64,000 nt of DNA, taken from Candidatus Nitrosomaritimum khambatensis. Lineage in GTDB: Archaea > Thermoproteota > Nitrososphaeria > Nitrososphaerales > Nitrosopumilaceae. Below are positions 41,990 through 50,770 of this stretch, piece by piece. The translations under genes and the position numbers were made by a program. The stretch is taken from positions 4,521 through 68,520 of the forward strand of contig WVWY01000026.1 of the NCBI GenBank assembly GCA_011773785.1. Reading direction: 5' to 3'. The notes beneath the pieces are model-generated. The model made no database searches. It was not told the DNA's origin and saw only the letters and a list, made by a program, of their open reading frames with translations. Numbering within the stretch: the first letter of the stretch is position 1; the number at the start of each line of letters is the position of its first letter.

Positions 41990-43042
41990 TTGGGATTAAA
42001 AAAATTCGTTGCGACAAGAATTGTCACAATGTTTGGGGTTTTAATGGTGACCTTGCTTCTTACTATTTCTCTTGTGGGATCAAATATGGATACCATCCTC
42101 AAGCAAGGAGTTGCATACCAAGTAAGAACTGAGATTACCAGTGATCCTACAATTGCAAGCAGTTTCTCATCCACAGAAGAATTTGACGCATACATACAAA
42201 ATCAAATTGAACTTGCCACAGAAGTTTTAGGACTAGATGAGCCGTGGTATTCACCGCAAAGAATTGGTTTGACTATGTACAAGATACTTTTACTTGATTT
42301 TGGTAATGCCACTTTCCTTACAAGTGACGCTGGCTCACCAGACGTCAGAGAAATTATTTTTGAAAAACTTCCCCGAACCATTTTACTTTTCACAACAGCA
42401 ACAATAATCATTTCAGTAATCGGAATTTTCCTAGGAGCCCTATCAGGAAGTAAAGTGGGATCTGTAGTAGATAGAATAACTTCAAGTTTTGCGATAATTA
42501 GTTCAAGTTTTCCAGTATGGTGGATTGGAATGATAATGATTTTTGTTTTTGCGTTTATGTATCAAATTTTTCCAGCAAGAGCAACGCCTCCAATTCCTGC
42601 ATCGGATCCAAACTACTTTTTTTCCTTGTTATACCACATGACTCTTCCCCTCATTACAATCGTAATGATTGGTTTTGGTGCATGGGCATATTTGGTAAGA
42701 AATTTCATGGTAGGAATTATGCAAGAAGACTTTATCATGTCAAAAAAAGTCATTGGTATTAGCAAAAAGAAGATAATTTACACTCACGCCTTAAAAAACG
42801 CCGCACCACCCATAGTAACAATTCTAGCCCTTAGTCTTTCAGGCTCACTAGGAGGAGCAATAATCACAGAGGCAGTTTTTGATTGGCCGGGCATGGGCAG
42901 ATTATATTTTGAGGCAATAACAGTGATGGATTTGCCAGTAATTATTGGTGCAACCTACATTTTGACAGTATTTTTCTTGGTTAGTATTTTCATTGCAGAT
43001 TTACTTTATGGATACTTTGACCCAAGAGTGAGGACAGCTTAA
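41990..43042 (+). CDS. Peptide/nickel-type ABC transporter permease (DppB-like)
   Basis: A 350-residue permease of the DppB/OppB family. The N-terminal helix, a large extracellular loop (residues 35-120) and then the conserved core are visible: RTILLFTTATIIISVIGIFLGALSG, and the cytoplasmic EAA loop HALKNAAPPIVTILALSLSGSLGGAIITEAVFDWPGMG. It starts at TTG, at the distance from TATA that suggests a leaderless mRNA. Its stop overlaps the start of the partner permease (TAATG). Confidence 0.88.
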   Translation: MGLKKFVATRIVTMFGVLMVTLLLTISLVGSNMDTILKQGVAYQVRTEITSDPTIASSFSSTEEFDAYIQNQIELATEVLGLDEPWYSPQRIGLTMYKILLLDFGNATFLTSDAGSPDVREIIFEKLPRTILLFTTATIIISVIGIFLGALSGSKVGSVVDRITSSFAIISSSFPVWWIGMIMIFVFAFMYQIFPARATPPIPASDPNYFFSLLYHMTLPLITIVMIGFGAWAYLVRNFMVGIMQEDFIMSKKVIGISKKKIIYTHALKNAAPPIVTILALSLSGSLGGAIITEAVFDWPGMGRLYFEAITVMDLPVIIGATYILTVFFLVSIFIADLLYGYFDPRVRTA

Positions 43043-44406
43043 TGAGTATATCTCCTCAAGAAATAAAAAATGAGTTTGTTAGAAGTAGGGTAGGAATAGC
43101 TGGCCTTTCAATTTTAGGAATTCTTATCTTGGTTTCAATTACTGCAATGGTTGCCATTCCAAGTGAGACATTTAGTCAGTGGAACAACCCAAGCAATTGG
43201 ATTTCATATCCCAAAGTAGCAATTCCAGTATGGGTTAATCTGTTTTTAATTGAAAAAATTCCAGAACACAAAATTTTACAAAACCCTGTTGAAAAGATTG
43301 AAACTTCAGGGGACATATCTTTGGTATCTCATCAATTTGGTTTTTCTTTTGATTATGATGATTTTCCTAATGATTTCATTTACGAATTTTCTGCAAAATA
43401 TTCTGGTTCTCCTCTTTTACAAATTTCAGTAATCAGACCAGATGGAAAGACATTAAATTTGGTATCAACCTCTTTGCCTTATTCCAACACAGAAACAATG
43501 CATACTGAAAGAGTATTTTCGACAGATGATTCAATAAGAAAGAATTTGTTTTTACAATCAGATGAATTTGATTTTTCATTAAATAGATTGTCAGCTGAAG
43601 ACATTGTATTTGCAGAGTCAAATTCCCATAAACCACTAAAAGGAAACTATCTATTCATTGTTAATTTGTATGGAGTTAATTCAGAAAATCAAATTTCAGA
43701 TTCAACTCTAACTATCGGAGGAAAGGCATTTGGAATTATGGGAACAGATGAGTTAAGAAGAGACTTGGCAATTGGTTTGCTCTGGGGGACTCCGTTAGCC
43801 TTATTCATAGGCATAGTAGTGGCAATAGCCTCAGTCGCAATGGGTTTGGTTTATGGAGTGTATGCGGGCTACAGAGGTAAAAAGACCGACGAGGTAATGA
43901 TGAGATTCAATGACGTCATCTATGCCCTTCCTGCCCTACCATTTTTGATCATCCTTTCTGTGACCATAAGTAACAGCATTTTTCTTATGATTGGATTTTT
44001 AACCATTTTTGGATGGGTTGGCGTAGCCAAGGTTTCTAGAAGTATGGCACTTCAGATCAAAACTCGAGGATATATTGATGCTGCAGAAATGATGGGGCAG
44101 AAAAAATCAAAAATTATTCTACGGCATATTTTACCACAGTTACTTCCATACGCATTTGCAAGTATAGCCATATCCGTTCCAGCCGCAATCACAACTGAAG
44201 CGGGTTTGAGTTTTCTTGGACTAGGAGATCCGTCATTTCCAACATGGGGCCAAATTTTACACGACGCCAATGTTTTTGGAGCTGCCTCAAGAGGATTATG
44301 GTGGTGGATAATGCCACCAGGTGTGATGATAGCAATTACGGGACTAGCCTTTGTCTTTATAGGAAATGCACTTGATGTTATTGTAAATCCAAAACTACGA
44401 AGATAG
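43042..44406 (+). CDS. Peptide/nickel-type ABC transporter permease (DppC-like) with large insert
   Basis: A 454-residue permease of the DppC/OppC family, longer than the usual 280-300. The extra length is an extracellular beta-rich insert of about 150-170 residues after the first membrane helix (about 50-225). The core then follows: DELRRDLAIGLLWGTPLALFIGI and the EAA loop HILPQLLPYAFASIAISVPAAITTEAGLSFLGLGDPS. No ATPase or substrate-binding protein gene is adjacent, so the partners must be elsewhere. Confidence 0.88.
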   Translation: MSISPQEIKNEFVRSRVGIAGLSILGILILVSITAMVAIPSETFSQWNNPSNWISYPKVAIPVWVNLFLIEKIPEHKILQNPVEKIETSGDISLVSHQFGFSFDYDDFPNDFIYEFSAKYSGSPLLQISVIRPDGKTLNLVSTSLPYSNTETMHTERVFSTDDSIRKNLFLQSDEFDFSLNRLSAEDIVFAESNSHKPLKGNYLFIVNLYGVNSENQISDSTLTIGGKAFGIMGTDELRRDLAIGLLWGTPLALFIGIVVAIASVAMGLVYGVYAGYRGKKTDEVMMRFNDVIYALPALPFLIILSVTISNSIFLMIGFLTIFGWVGVAKVSRSMALQIKTRGYIDAAEMMGQKKSKIILRHILPQLLPYAFASIAISVPAAITTEAGLSFLGLGDPSFPTWGQILHDANVFGAASRGLWWWIMPPGVMIAITGLAFVFIGNALDVIVNPKLRR

Positions 44407-44721
44407 TCAATTGTTCAATTCAAATTTTCTAATGACATCTAAAGTAGAGTCATTAAGTTTTATTGTATAAGTTGCCATGCTAGGGTCTTGAGATTCTGAT
44501 AGAGTTTCAGCAAATTTCTTCTTTTCAGGATCAATTGAATCGCTTTCACTAACACATAACGGAAATTTTTTCATTGAGATATTTTGATTTTGGAGATATT
44601 CAATGAATTTTTTGTAATTTTGAGGTTCATTCCATTGTTGGCTCTTTTCTTGGCGCGACCCAATCCAGATATCGACAGAATTTTGATAAATTACCTTTTT
44701 TCGTAGATCGTCTAATGACAT
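44407..44721 (-). CDS. Hypothetical protein
   Basis: A 104-residue protein beginning MSLDDLRKKVIYQNSVDIWI. I start here because upstream frames run into the 44729 gene, and this ATG is 7 bases after its stop. It is charged and soluble, with IEYLQNQNISMKKFPLCVSE in the middle. No family recognised. Confidence 0.6.
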   Translation of the reverse strand: MSLDDLRKKVIYQNSVDIWIGSRQEKSQQWNEPQNYKKFIEYLQNQNISMKKFPLCVSESDSIDPEKKKFAETLSESQDPSMATYTIKLNDSTLDVIRKFELNN

Positions 44722-44728
44722 TGCAGAA

Positions 44729-45043
44729 TTAAAAATCTGCTCTTTGCATCTTAGAACCACATCTAGGACATGAACCGCCACTATGTTTGCTATTACAAAC
44801 TAGGCATACGTAACGTACTTTGGCGTTGCCCCCGCCACCTCCAAAGAAACCTCCGCCGGTACCGGTTCCACCACCATATCCGCCCATACGACTCATGGCG
44901 CGTCTGCGTAAAAGCAATGGGAATACAATGAAGATTCCTAAAGCAGCAGCTAAACCATAGGGGAATGGCAAAATCATTTGCAAACCGATGCTAATAGCTA
45001 AAGAGGCAAATAAGAAAATCAAGTAAGTTTTGAAACTAAACAA
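44729..45043 (-). CDS. Membrane protein with Gly-rich linker and zinc ribbon
   Basis: A 104-residue protein with two N-terminal membrane helices (residues 5-22 and 27-45), a basic patch (LLRRRAMSR), a very Gly-rich linker (residues 53-72), and a C-terminal zinc ribbon CLVCNSKHSGGSCPRCGSKM. The flexible linker could hold the zinc ribbon at the membrane surface. It is followed directly by the 44407-44721 gene. Confidence 0.65.
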   Translation of the reverse strand: MFSFKTYLIFLFASLAISIGLQMILPFPYGLAAALGIFIVFPLLLRRRAMSRMGGYGGGTGTGGGFFGGGGGNAKVRYVCLVCNSKHSGGSCPRCGSKMQRADF

Positions 45044-45124
45044 TTCATTGAGAATACCTTTAAAATCCTTATAAAGTTTTGTCAGTATTTATCAAATTAC
45101 CATCATAAATTAAAAAAAATCATA

Positions 45125-45523
45125 TCAAATAATTTCTAAGGGAATTGAATTTCCTTTGCTATCCCATGCAAAAATATCATCATCTCCATATGGGTGTTGC
45201 ACAATTATTGAAACAAGACCAAAAAAATTATGCAAATCAGTAAGGGATGGTTCTGCTGAGCCACTTGGGTGCGAATGAACAATTCCCACATAGCTCATAT
45301 CAAAAGGCAAAAAGGAATGTGGAAATCCCGCAAAGGTAGGTCCAGTATGACTAAATGGAGGAATAACTAGACCGTCAATTGTAATATTTCCTTTTTTGGA
45401 TTTTCCTTTGAGAATAAGGATGCTTTCATTTGGATGTTTAATTTTGCAATAAGATGAGATGCTATCCACAACATCTTGTTTTAATGAAACCCGCCGTTCA
45501 TAGGATTTTTTCTTAAAAATCAC
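45125..45523 (-). CDS. JAMM/MPN metalloprotease-like protein
   Basis: A 132-residue single MPN domain. JAMM metal residues are present: Glu33 (PNESILILKG), then His83 and His85 in VHSHPSGSAEPSLTDLHNF with Asp96. This is the full Zn motif of active deubiquitinase-like or Rpn11/RadC-type enzymes. Archaeal homologues can cleave small ubiquitin-like modifiers. No modifier gene is next to it. It follows the coiled-coil gene on the same strand after about 30 bases. Confidence 0.85.
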   Translation of the reverse strand: MIFKKKSYERRVSLKQDVVDSISSYCKIKHPNESILILKGKSKKGNITIDGLVIPPFSHTGPTFAGFPHSFLPFDMSYVGIVHSHPSGSAEPSLTDLHNFFGLVSIIVQHPYGDDDIFAWDSKGNSIPLEII

Positions 45524-45554
45524 AAAAAGAATTCCTTTACAATACTAATTAATT

Positions 45555-46835
45555 TTAAGATGTTCGAACCACAGTATAGTCCGTATTGGAAAACCTCTTT
45601 AATTTTCCTTGAATTTCAGAAATCTTTCTGGGGATACTTGCTTTGTTTTCTTCAATATCTTTTTTAAAAGAAGAGATTTTGGATTCCAGGTCTTTTTGTT
45701 GATTGGCCTCTTTTTCTACCTCACTGTTTAGTTGTGATAGCTGGGTATTATCAAAACTTGCCAATTTGTTTTGAAATTCTTTCTTTTTGTCTTCAAATTC
45801 CTTTACTTTGGTTATAAAAGAATCAAGGGATTCTTCAGTTTCTGTTAGATGACTCATGGACTTTTCAATGTCTTTCACAGAAATTGAACCTGATGAAATG
45901 CCTTTTCTTACATTTTCTAAAATTACAAGAATTGAATCCTGGTTTTTAGATTCCAACACATCTAAAGGAGAATTGATTAGTTGAGAGAGGAGTGATTTTT
46001 GCTCCTTATCCAAAGAAGATGCATACTCATAACGGCTCAGGGGCCTTGAGATTTTAGTAAATTGAGAATCAATTTGGCTTTTTATTTGATTTTTACCTTG
46101 TTTAAATTCAGAAAATTCTTGATTTAATTTTAAAAATTCTTTATAATCTGAAGAAGATTTGATTGTTTCAATAGATTTTTGATTATTTTGAATTTTGTCT
46201 TTTAATGAATTTATTGAATCTTCAAATTCCTGTATTCTTTTGTTTTTGTTTACAATTTCTGAATCTAAATTCGATATGTCTTGTAAAAGTTGAGTGATTT
46301 CATCAGAGGATACTTTAGAGTCTTGAAAATTATTAATCAATCTTTCAATTTCTTTACTGTTTGAATTCATTACCGACAAAATTTCTTTTAGTTTTTCAGC
46401 ATACTTTTTTGCAAAAATATGAATAACTCTTGTTTGGCGTCCTAAAACATCACCAATTTTTTTTAGTTTCTGATTAAGAGTATTGCTCATTTCAGAAATA
46501 TTATCAATAGAAGAAATATCAGGTAAATCTGTTGCCTCTTTTTTTATTACCTCGATTACTTGCTTTTTTCCCCTTACAACAATTATTCTTAGATGTTTAT
46601 CAATGTCATCAACTTTTAGATCATCTTTTTCAAGTTCTCTGATGATTCCTGCAAGCTCTTTGATTAAAGGAGAAACCTGATTTCTAAGGGATTTTATTTC
46701 AGCCAAAGTTTGAGTATTTCTTAATTTTAACAAATCCTGCGTGACTTTTCCAACTTCAGATAACTGAATTTCTTTTTTACTGGGAATTTCTTTGGGAATT
46801 TCTTTTTCCTTCTTTTTTCCCCAACCAAATACCAT
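45555..46835 (-). CDS. Long coiled-coil protein
   Basis: A 426-residue protein with a basic, Lys-rich N-terminus (MVFGWGKKKEKEIPKEIPSK) and a nearly continuous coiled coil (residues 40-420) of Lys/Glu/Ser/Gln. It resembles SMC-like or structural coiled coils but has no ATPase motif. It may be a scaffold for the JAMM protein or membrane proteins next to it; this is speculative. Confidence 0.7.
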   Translation of the reverse strand: MVFGWGKKKEKEIPKEIPSKKEIQLSEVGKVTQDLLKLRNTQTLAEIKSLRNQVSPLIKELAGIIRELEKDDLKVDDIDKHLRIIVVRGKKQVIEVIKKEATDLPDISSIDNISEMSNTLNQKLKKIGDVLGRQTRVIHIFAKKYAEKLKEILSVMNSNSKEIERLINNFQDSKVSSDEITQLLQDISNLDSEIVNKNKRIQEFEDSINSLKDKIQNNQKSIETIKSSSDYKEFLKLNQEFSEFKQGKNQIKSQIDSQFTKISRPLSRYEYASSLDKEQKSLLSQLINSPLDVLESKNQDSILVILENVRKGISSGSISVKDIEKSMSHLTETEESLDSFITKVKEFEDKKKEFQNKLASFDNTQLSQLNSEVEKEANQQKDLESKISSFKKDIEENKASIPRKISEIQGKLKRFSNTDYTVVRTS

Positions 46836-46965
46836 TTGTAAATATTGAATTTTGGGGATTAAATGTGTTCGAAAAAACGAGATCCTCAGTAAAAAGAACG
46901 GATTTCAAATAATCTAAGTATAATCCAAGATTAAATTTAAAATCAAGCCCAAAATAGCCATAATT

Positions 46966-47424
46966 ATGGTCAAATCTGGTAAAGCCTACCATACAGGAAT
47001 GGTAAAAAAATCAATTACCATTAATGCCCCAAAAAACAAAGTCTGGAGAAAAATTAGCAATATTGTTGGACTTCCCTCATGGTTGGTGGATGTTAAAAAA
47101 ACTGAATACCTTTCAAAGAAAAAACGAGGAGTAGGAGCAATACGAAAACTTACTTTCAATGATGGAAACACAATAGAAGAGCATGTAGTTGCTTGGAAAG
47201 ATGGAGAATACTTTACATACATTGCAACTGAAGGACTTCCTTTACGTGCTTATGTTGCAACTTTATCAATCAAGCCCAAAAGCAAAAACTCTGTAACACT
47301 AACATGGGAATCCTATGTCAACAGTCAAAAAATGACAGAAAAAGAATTTTTGGAGTTTCTTGTTTTTATGGGTACGTTCTATGAAACTTCTCTTTGTAAT
47401 CTAAAAAGCCGTCTTGAAAAATAA
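46966..47424 (+). CDS. SRPBCC (polyketide-cyclase-like) protein
   Basis: A 152-residue START-like protein. The N-terminal strand and helices (VKKSITINAPKNKVWRKISNIVGLPSWLVDVKKTEYL), several strands (VGAIRKLTFNDGNTIEEHVVAW) and a C-terminal helix fit the polyketide cyclase/dehydrase family. It probably binds a hydrophobic ligand. Start at the first ATG is consistent with a TATA-like region about 25-30 bases upstream. Confidence 0.8.
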   Translation: MVKSGKAYHTGMVKKSITINAPKNKVWRKISNIVGLPSWLVDVKKTEYLSKKKRGVGAIRKLTFNDGNTIEEHVVAWKDGEYFTYIATEGLPLRAYVATLSIKPKSKNSVTLTWESYVNSQKMTEKEFLEFLVFMGTFYETSLCNLKSRLEK

Positions 47425-47469
47425 CCTAGACAAATCAAAGTGTAAATACAGTAAACTCAAACTAATATC

Positions 47470-47814
47470 ATGAGCGATATTCGATTTATTATGATTGGCG
47501 GTGCTTTGGTGTTTGCCGGATTTGTGGTGTTAGGTATTTTTGGAGGAAACTTTCAAACAGCAAACATAGAATCTGAAGAATTTGGTGATTGTTACGAATA
47601 TTTCGAAGATAGGGACCCAGTTCCTATACCATGTTCAGACAAAATGATTGATCAAAGTTCCTTCTTCGCAGTAATAGTTGCGCTAATGGCTGGTGGAGCA
47701 ATTGCTTTACTGAAAGGATGGAGAGGTGATTGGGATAGTCGAGTAAAACCAGAAGATATGGTTGGTCCAAGTAGAGATAATCGAATGGATGGAGATGATT
47801 CAGATAGCAAATAG
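47470..47814 (+). CDS. Two-helix membrane protein with extracellular acidic loop
   Basis: A 114-residue protein with membrane helices at about residues 7-27 and 65-80. The acidic loop between them (ESEEFGDCYEYFEDRDPVPIPCSD) has two Cys that could form a disulfide. The C-terminus is acidic. It resembles the 15501 protein in layout. Role unknown. Confidence 0.55.
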   Translation: MSDIRFIMIGGALVFAGFVVLGIFGGNFQTANIESEEFGDCYEYFEDRDPVPIPCSDKMIDQSSFFAVIVALMAGGAIALLKGWRGDWDSRVKPEDMVGPSRDNRMDGDDSDSK

Positions 47815-47824
47815 AAAAAAGACT

Positions 47825-47962
47825 CTAAGATTTTTTTGAAAAATGTTTTTTCCTTTTATCCTCAGAGTCATCTTCTAACCTTTGGAAATATACTTCTTCG
47901 TATGGCATTTCTAGAAAATAATTACAAAATTTACATTTAAGCTTAAAGAAGGATTTGTCCAT
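47825..47962 (-). CDS. Hypothetical microprotein
   Basis: A 45-residue frame, MDKSFFKLKCKFCNYFLEMPYEEV onward, with one Cys pair (CKFC) and a very Lys-rich C-terminus. With only one Cys pair, zinc binding would need dimerisation. It lies 24 bases downstream of the 47987 gene, perhaps in the same transcript. Confidence 0.4.
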   Translation of the reverse strand: MDKSFFKLKCKFCNYFLEMPYEEVYFQRLEDDSEDKRKKHFSKKS

Positions 47963-47986
47963 GTATAGGCACGAGGGGAATGAGGA

Positions 47987-48364
47987 TTAGCTTTTTTCAA
48001 TAAGGTCTTTGAGATTTTTGAAAACTTCGTCAATCTCCCTCATTCTTTCATCAAACTGTGCGTCTGTAAGAACATCAGGTTTTGAGATAGTAACAATTAC
48101 CTCAGATTCATCTCCGCTAGGAACCACTCTCATTGGTACATCCCAAGCAGTTTCTTCATCTTCATACAAATGGTCTAGTATTCCAAAATTTTTGTTATGC
48201 TTGAATTTCAAATTTGCGTTTCCACGTGGTGTTGAAAAACTCCAAGAACCATCACCATTTTGTTTAGCATCTGGCATCATTTTTGGAGGAGAATTCAAAA
48301 TTGCATCAAAGACATCTCCTGTTTTTTTACTTACAGACAAAATGATTGTTCTAGATTTGGCCAC
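47987..48364 (-). CDS. SRPBCC-like protein
   Basis: A 125-residue protein with a START-like pattern: strand RTIILSVSKKTGDVFDAILNSPPKM, strands WSFSTPRGNANLKF and ILDHLYED, then VPMRVVPSGDESEVIVTIS and a C-terminal helix (FDERMREIDEVFKNLKDLIE). It is a probable ligand-binding fold; the ligand is unknown. Confidence 0.65.
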   Translation of the reverse strand: MAKSRTIILSVSKKTGDVFDAILNSPPKMMPDAKQNGDGSWSFSTPRGNANLKFKHNKNFGILDHLYEDEETAWDVPMRVVPSGDESEVIVTISKPDVLTDAQFDERMREIDEVFKNLKDLIEKS

Positions 48365-48504
48365 ATGGCAGTTTGAAGTTGATGCTTAAAAAGGATGTTG
48401 TAGAAATTATAAGTTCTATTCCTAGTATAGATCGCTTATCAGCATGATTGACTTTGATCTAATCCATACCATAACCTGATATATTATGAACCTAACTGAG
48501 CAAT

Positions 48505-49023
48505 GTGTTAAAATTTAGAATTATTACTTTCTTTATCTTTATGGCAGTTTATTCAATATCATTTCAGATAGGAGCAACATCAGAGGTAAGTATGCAAGAG
48601 GCAAATGCCTTTGTCCAGGGTTTTTTATCTTCAACACAAGACATTGATGGATGGGGAATTTTTGTAAATAATATTTCTGCATCATTACCAATGTTTGTTC
48701 CAGGAGTAGGTGTTGGACTAGGTGCTTATTCAGGATGGTCAACAGGATTTGGGTTTGCTGCAATAATTACCATGGCACCAGGTTTAGCAGAGATTGAACC
48801 TTTATCAATTTTATATTCCTCTCCTTATGGCGCAATAGAGTTAGTAGCATATTCTATTGCAATGTCAAGAAGTTTTCTTGTAGTATATTCACTAGTTAAG
48901 AAAGTAAATCCAAAATCACTTATCAAAATTAGCTTAATTGAAATTGGGATTGTAGTGGCCCTACTAGGAATAGCAGGATATCTTGAGGAATACCTGATTG
49001 CTCTGGAACAAGCTTCCATGTGA
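48505..49023 (+). CDS. SpoIIM/DUF95-like membrane protein
   Basis: A 172-residue protein with about five membrane segments. NNISASLPMFVPGVGVGLGAYSGWSTG, and PYGAIELVAYSIAMSRSFLV, are the features of the stage II sporulation protein M/DUF95 family, where a conserved P-x-G-x-x-E/ELVAY region is typical. It starts at GTG, near a TATA box GATATATTATG (about 48479-48489). Role unknown. Confidence 0.7.
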   Translation: MLKFRIITFFIFMAVYSISFQIGATSEVSMQEANAFVQGFLSSTQDIDGWGIFVNNISASLPMFVPGVGVGLGAYSGWSTGFGFAAIITMAPGLAEIEPLSILYSSPYGAIELVAYSIAMSRSFLVVYSLVKKVNPKSLIKISLIEIGIVVALLGIAGYLEEYLIALEQASM

Positions 49024-49061
49024 TTAAATAAACAAACAAAAAATTTTCTCAAAAATAAGAA

Positions 49062-49205
49062 TTATTCTTTTTTACTATCGTTTTTGTGGGTAGGATTTAC
49101 ATAATTTTGATAAATGAAATACCAAGGGTCCATGCTGATACTATCCAAATGCTGTTGAATTACTTCACCTTCTTTTAGTGGCTCTTTCTTTTGTGAATTA
49201 TTCAT
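49062..49205 (-). CDS. Small hydrophilic protein
   Basis: A 47-residue frame, MNNSQKKEPLKEGEVIQQHLDS onward, then MDPWYFIYQNYVNPTHKN. It has no membrane segment and no known motif. The start may be one Met earlier (49208). Downstream of sdhD on the same strand, about 167 bases away. Confidence 0.45.
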   Translation of the reverse strand: MNNSQKKEPLKEGEVIQQHLDSISMDPWYFIYQNYVNPTHKNDSKKE

Positions 49206-49252
49206 CATTTATTATTCTCATACCTTCTAGATAAGTAATTCCCTACCAGTGT

Positions 49253-49287
49253 TAAAGTGAAGAAATTCATGAGTGAGATTCACTTTA
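49253..49287. repeat. Inverted repeat (hairpin) downstream of sdhD
   Basis: TAAAGTGAA (49253-49261) pairs exactly with TTCACTTTA (49279-49287) over a 17-base loop. It lies between sdhD and the small gene at 49062. It may shape an mRNA end or a processing site; a T-run does not directly follow on either strand. Confidence 0.35.
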
Positions 49288-49371
49288 CCCACAAACAAAG
49301 CACACACCAGACTCAGATATGCTAATTTTTGGGAAATGCCTGAATTAGAATCAAGAAAAATAGTTTAGAAT

Positions 49372-49722
49372 CTAAATCTTTGTTTGATTAGCCAAAATAA
49401 TAACAATTGTCCCAAATGTAATTAATCCAATAGTTGATAGAAAACATCCCCAATTGACCAGTTTTTCATATTTGATTCCACTGCGATAATCCAGCAATAT
49501 TCCTCTTAATCCATTAAATCCATGAACGGAAACAAGAATCAAAATTAATTCTAAAAGAAGAGCATAAGTCAAACTCTGATAATTTGAAATTACATTTTCA
49601 TAGCTGAGAGATTCTGCAAAATTGCCAGTAGAAAATCTAACCAAAATATGCAAAGCAACCAACCCCACCGAGCCCATTGCCGTAGCATAATGGATCTTTC
49701 TGATTTGGCTCTCTCTTATCAT
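49372..49722 (-). CDS. sdhD: Succinate dehydrogenase membrane anchor SdhD
   Basis: A 116-residue membrane subunit of complex II with three membrane helices. The second Met (MIRESQIRKIHYATAMGSVG) is taken as start because it overlaps the sdhC stop (TGATG), and longer frames have an unlikely N-terminus. HYATAMGSVGLVALHILV and HGFNGLRGILLDY carry His residues typical for heme/quinone contacts. sdhA and sdhB are not in this window. Confidence 0.85.
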   Translation of the reverse strand: MIRESQIRKIHYATAMGSVGLVALHILVRFSTGNFAESLSYENVISNYQSLTYALLLELILILVSVHGFNGLRGILLDYRSGIKYEKLVNWGCFLSTIGLITFGTIVIILANQTKI

Positions 49723-50147
49723 CAAAATTTGAAAAACACTCCTAATGCATAATACAATACTAAAGCTGCAACTCCGATTGTTACGTAGATACACAATCTG
49801 TTTTTTTTGTTCATTGATTCTACATTGTACGGATAATCAGGGCGTCTTGGAGAACCAATTCCTATCCCACCTTGCTGAAACATCAATCTAATTCCATTAA
49901 TGGTATGAAATGTACCTAAACTAATCATTACAGATAAAATTATGAATCCAACTGGAGAGTAAGCATAAAGCAATAGCTGGCCCCAAGACAGTCTATCAAG
50001 AATTGAGGCAGAATGAATTACATGAATTACAAAAAACACCAACAAGAAAATACCTGAAATTCTCATAAAAAGCCAGGAGATTCGTCCAATTCCATATCCT
50101 TTAGGATTCAACCAACTTCGTAAAGTCCTTTTATTTTCTTTGTTCAC
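49722..50147 (-). CDS. sdhC: Succinate dehydrogenase cytochrome b subunit SdhC
   Basis: A 141-residue membrane subunit of complex II with three membrane helices. RISGIFLLVFFVIHVIHSASIL, with the heme-ligand His region, and FHTINGIRLMFQQGG with H-x3-G-I-R are typical SdhC marks. Its stop overlaps the sdhD start by one base. Menaquinone is the likely electron partner, given the futalosine genes. Confidence 0.87.
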   Translation of the reverse strand: MNKENKRTLRSWLNPKGYGIGRISWLFMRISGIFLLVFFVIHVIHSASILDRLSWGQLLLYAYSPVGFIILSVMISLGTFHTINGIRLMFQQGGIGIGSPRRPDYPYNVESMNKKNRLCIYVTIGVAALVLYYALGVFFKF

Positions 50148-50361
50148 TATGTTGGATGAATTTTTTATTATTTATTGTCTGTCTAAAAATAAGAATCACA
50201 AAACAGAATATATTTCGATTTTATTTGTCTTTAAAACCAACAAAACTCGTCTGTTGATGTAGAAATTTTTTAGAGAAAATCTTATGATTAAAAATTCTAA
50301 ATTATTCTCATACTAATTAAAATTCACCCTAGCTTTAATGAAAAGCAAAGATAAATCCACT

Positions 50362-50706
50362 TTAGATTGCAACTTGGCCTTTTTCGACGGTCCTTATTCG
50401 AATAACATCAATTACATCAGTGACAAATATTTTCCCATCTCCAGGTTTTCCCGTCGATGCATTTGATGCAATAGAGTTTACGATTTTGTTTACCTCTTCT
50501 TCGATGCAAACAATCTCTATCTTTCTTTTTGGAACCAAATCATCGGCCTCATAATCATCAGTGCCATCCCCTGACCTAATCATCCCTATTTGGTTGCCCC
50601 TACCTCTGACTTCATAGGTAGTCATTGCTTTAACACCCAATTTCGTAAGGGTGTTTTTTACGTCTTGAAACTTTGAATCCCGAATAATAGCTTCAATTTT
50701 TTTCAT
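50362..50706 (-). CDS. glnK: PII nitrogen regulatory protein (GlnK/GlnB)
   Basis: A 114-residue PII signal protein that senses ATP/ADP and 2-oxoglutarate. It has MKKIEAIIRDSKFQDVKNTLTKLG, the T-loop with Tyr52 near residues 40-55 (SGDGTDDYEADDLVPK), and a C-terminal GKPGDGKIFVTDVIDVIRIRT. Tyr in the T-loop is where bacterial PII proteins are uridylylated. No ammonium transporter gene is adjacent, so its target is not shown by context. Confidence 0.92.
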   Translation of the reverse strand: MKKIEAIIRDSKFQDVKNTLTKLGVKAMTTYEVRGRGNQIGMIRSGDGTDDYEADDLVPKRKIEIVCIEEEVNKIVNSIASNASTGKPGDGKIFVTDVIDVIRIRTVEKGQVAI

Positions 50707-50770
50707 AAAATATCAAATATGCCATATGATAAAAACGATCATGATTTTTGGGCTCTATAATGAATTCTAA

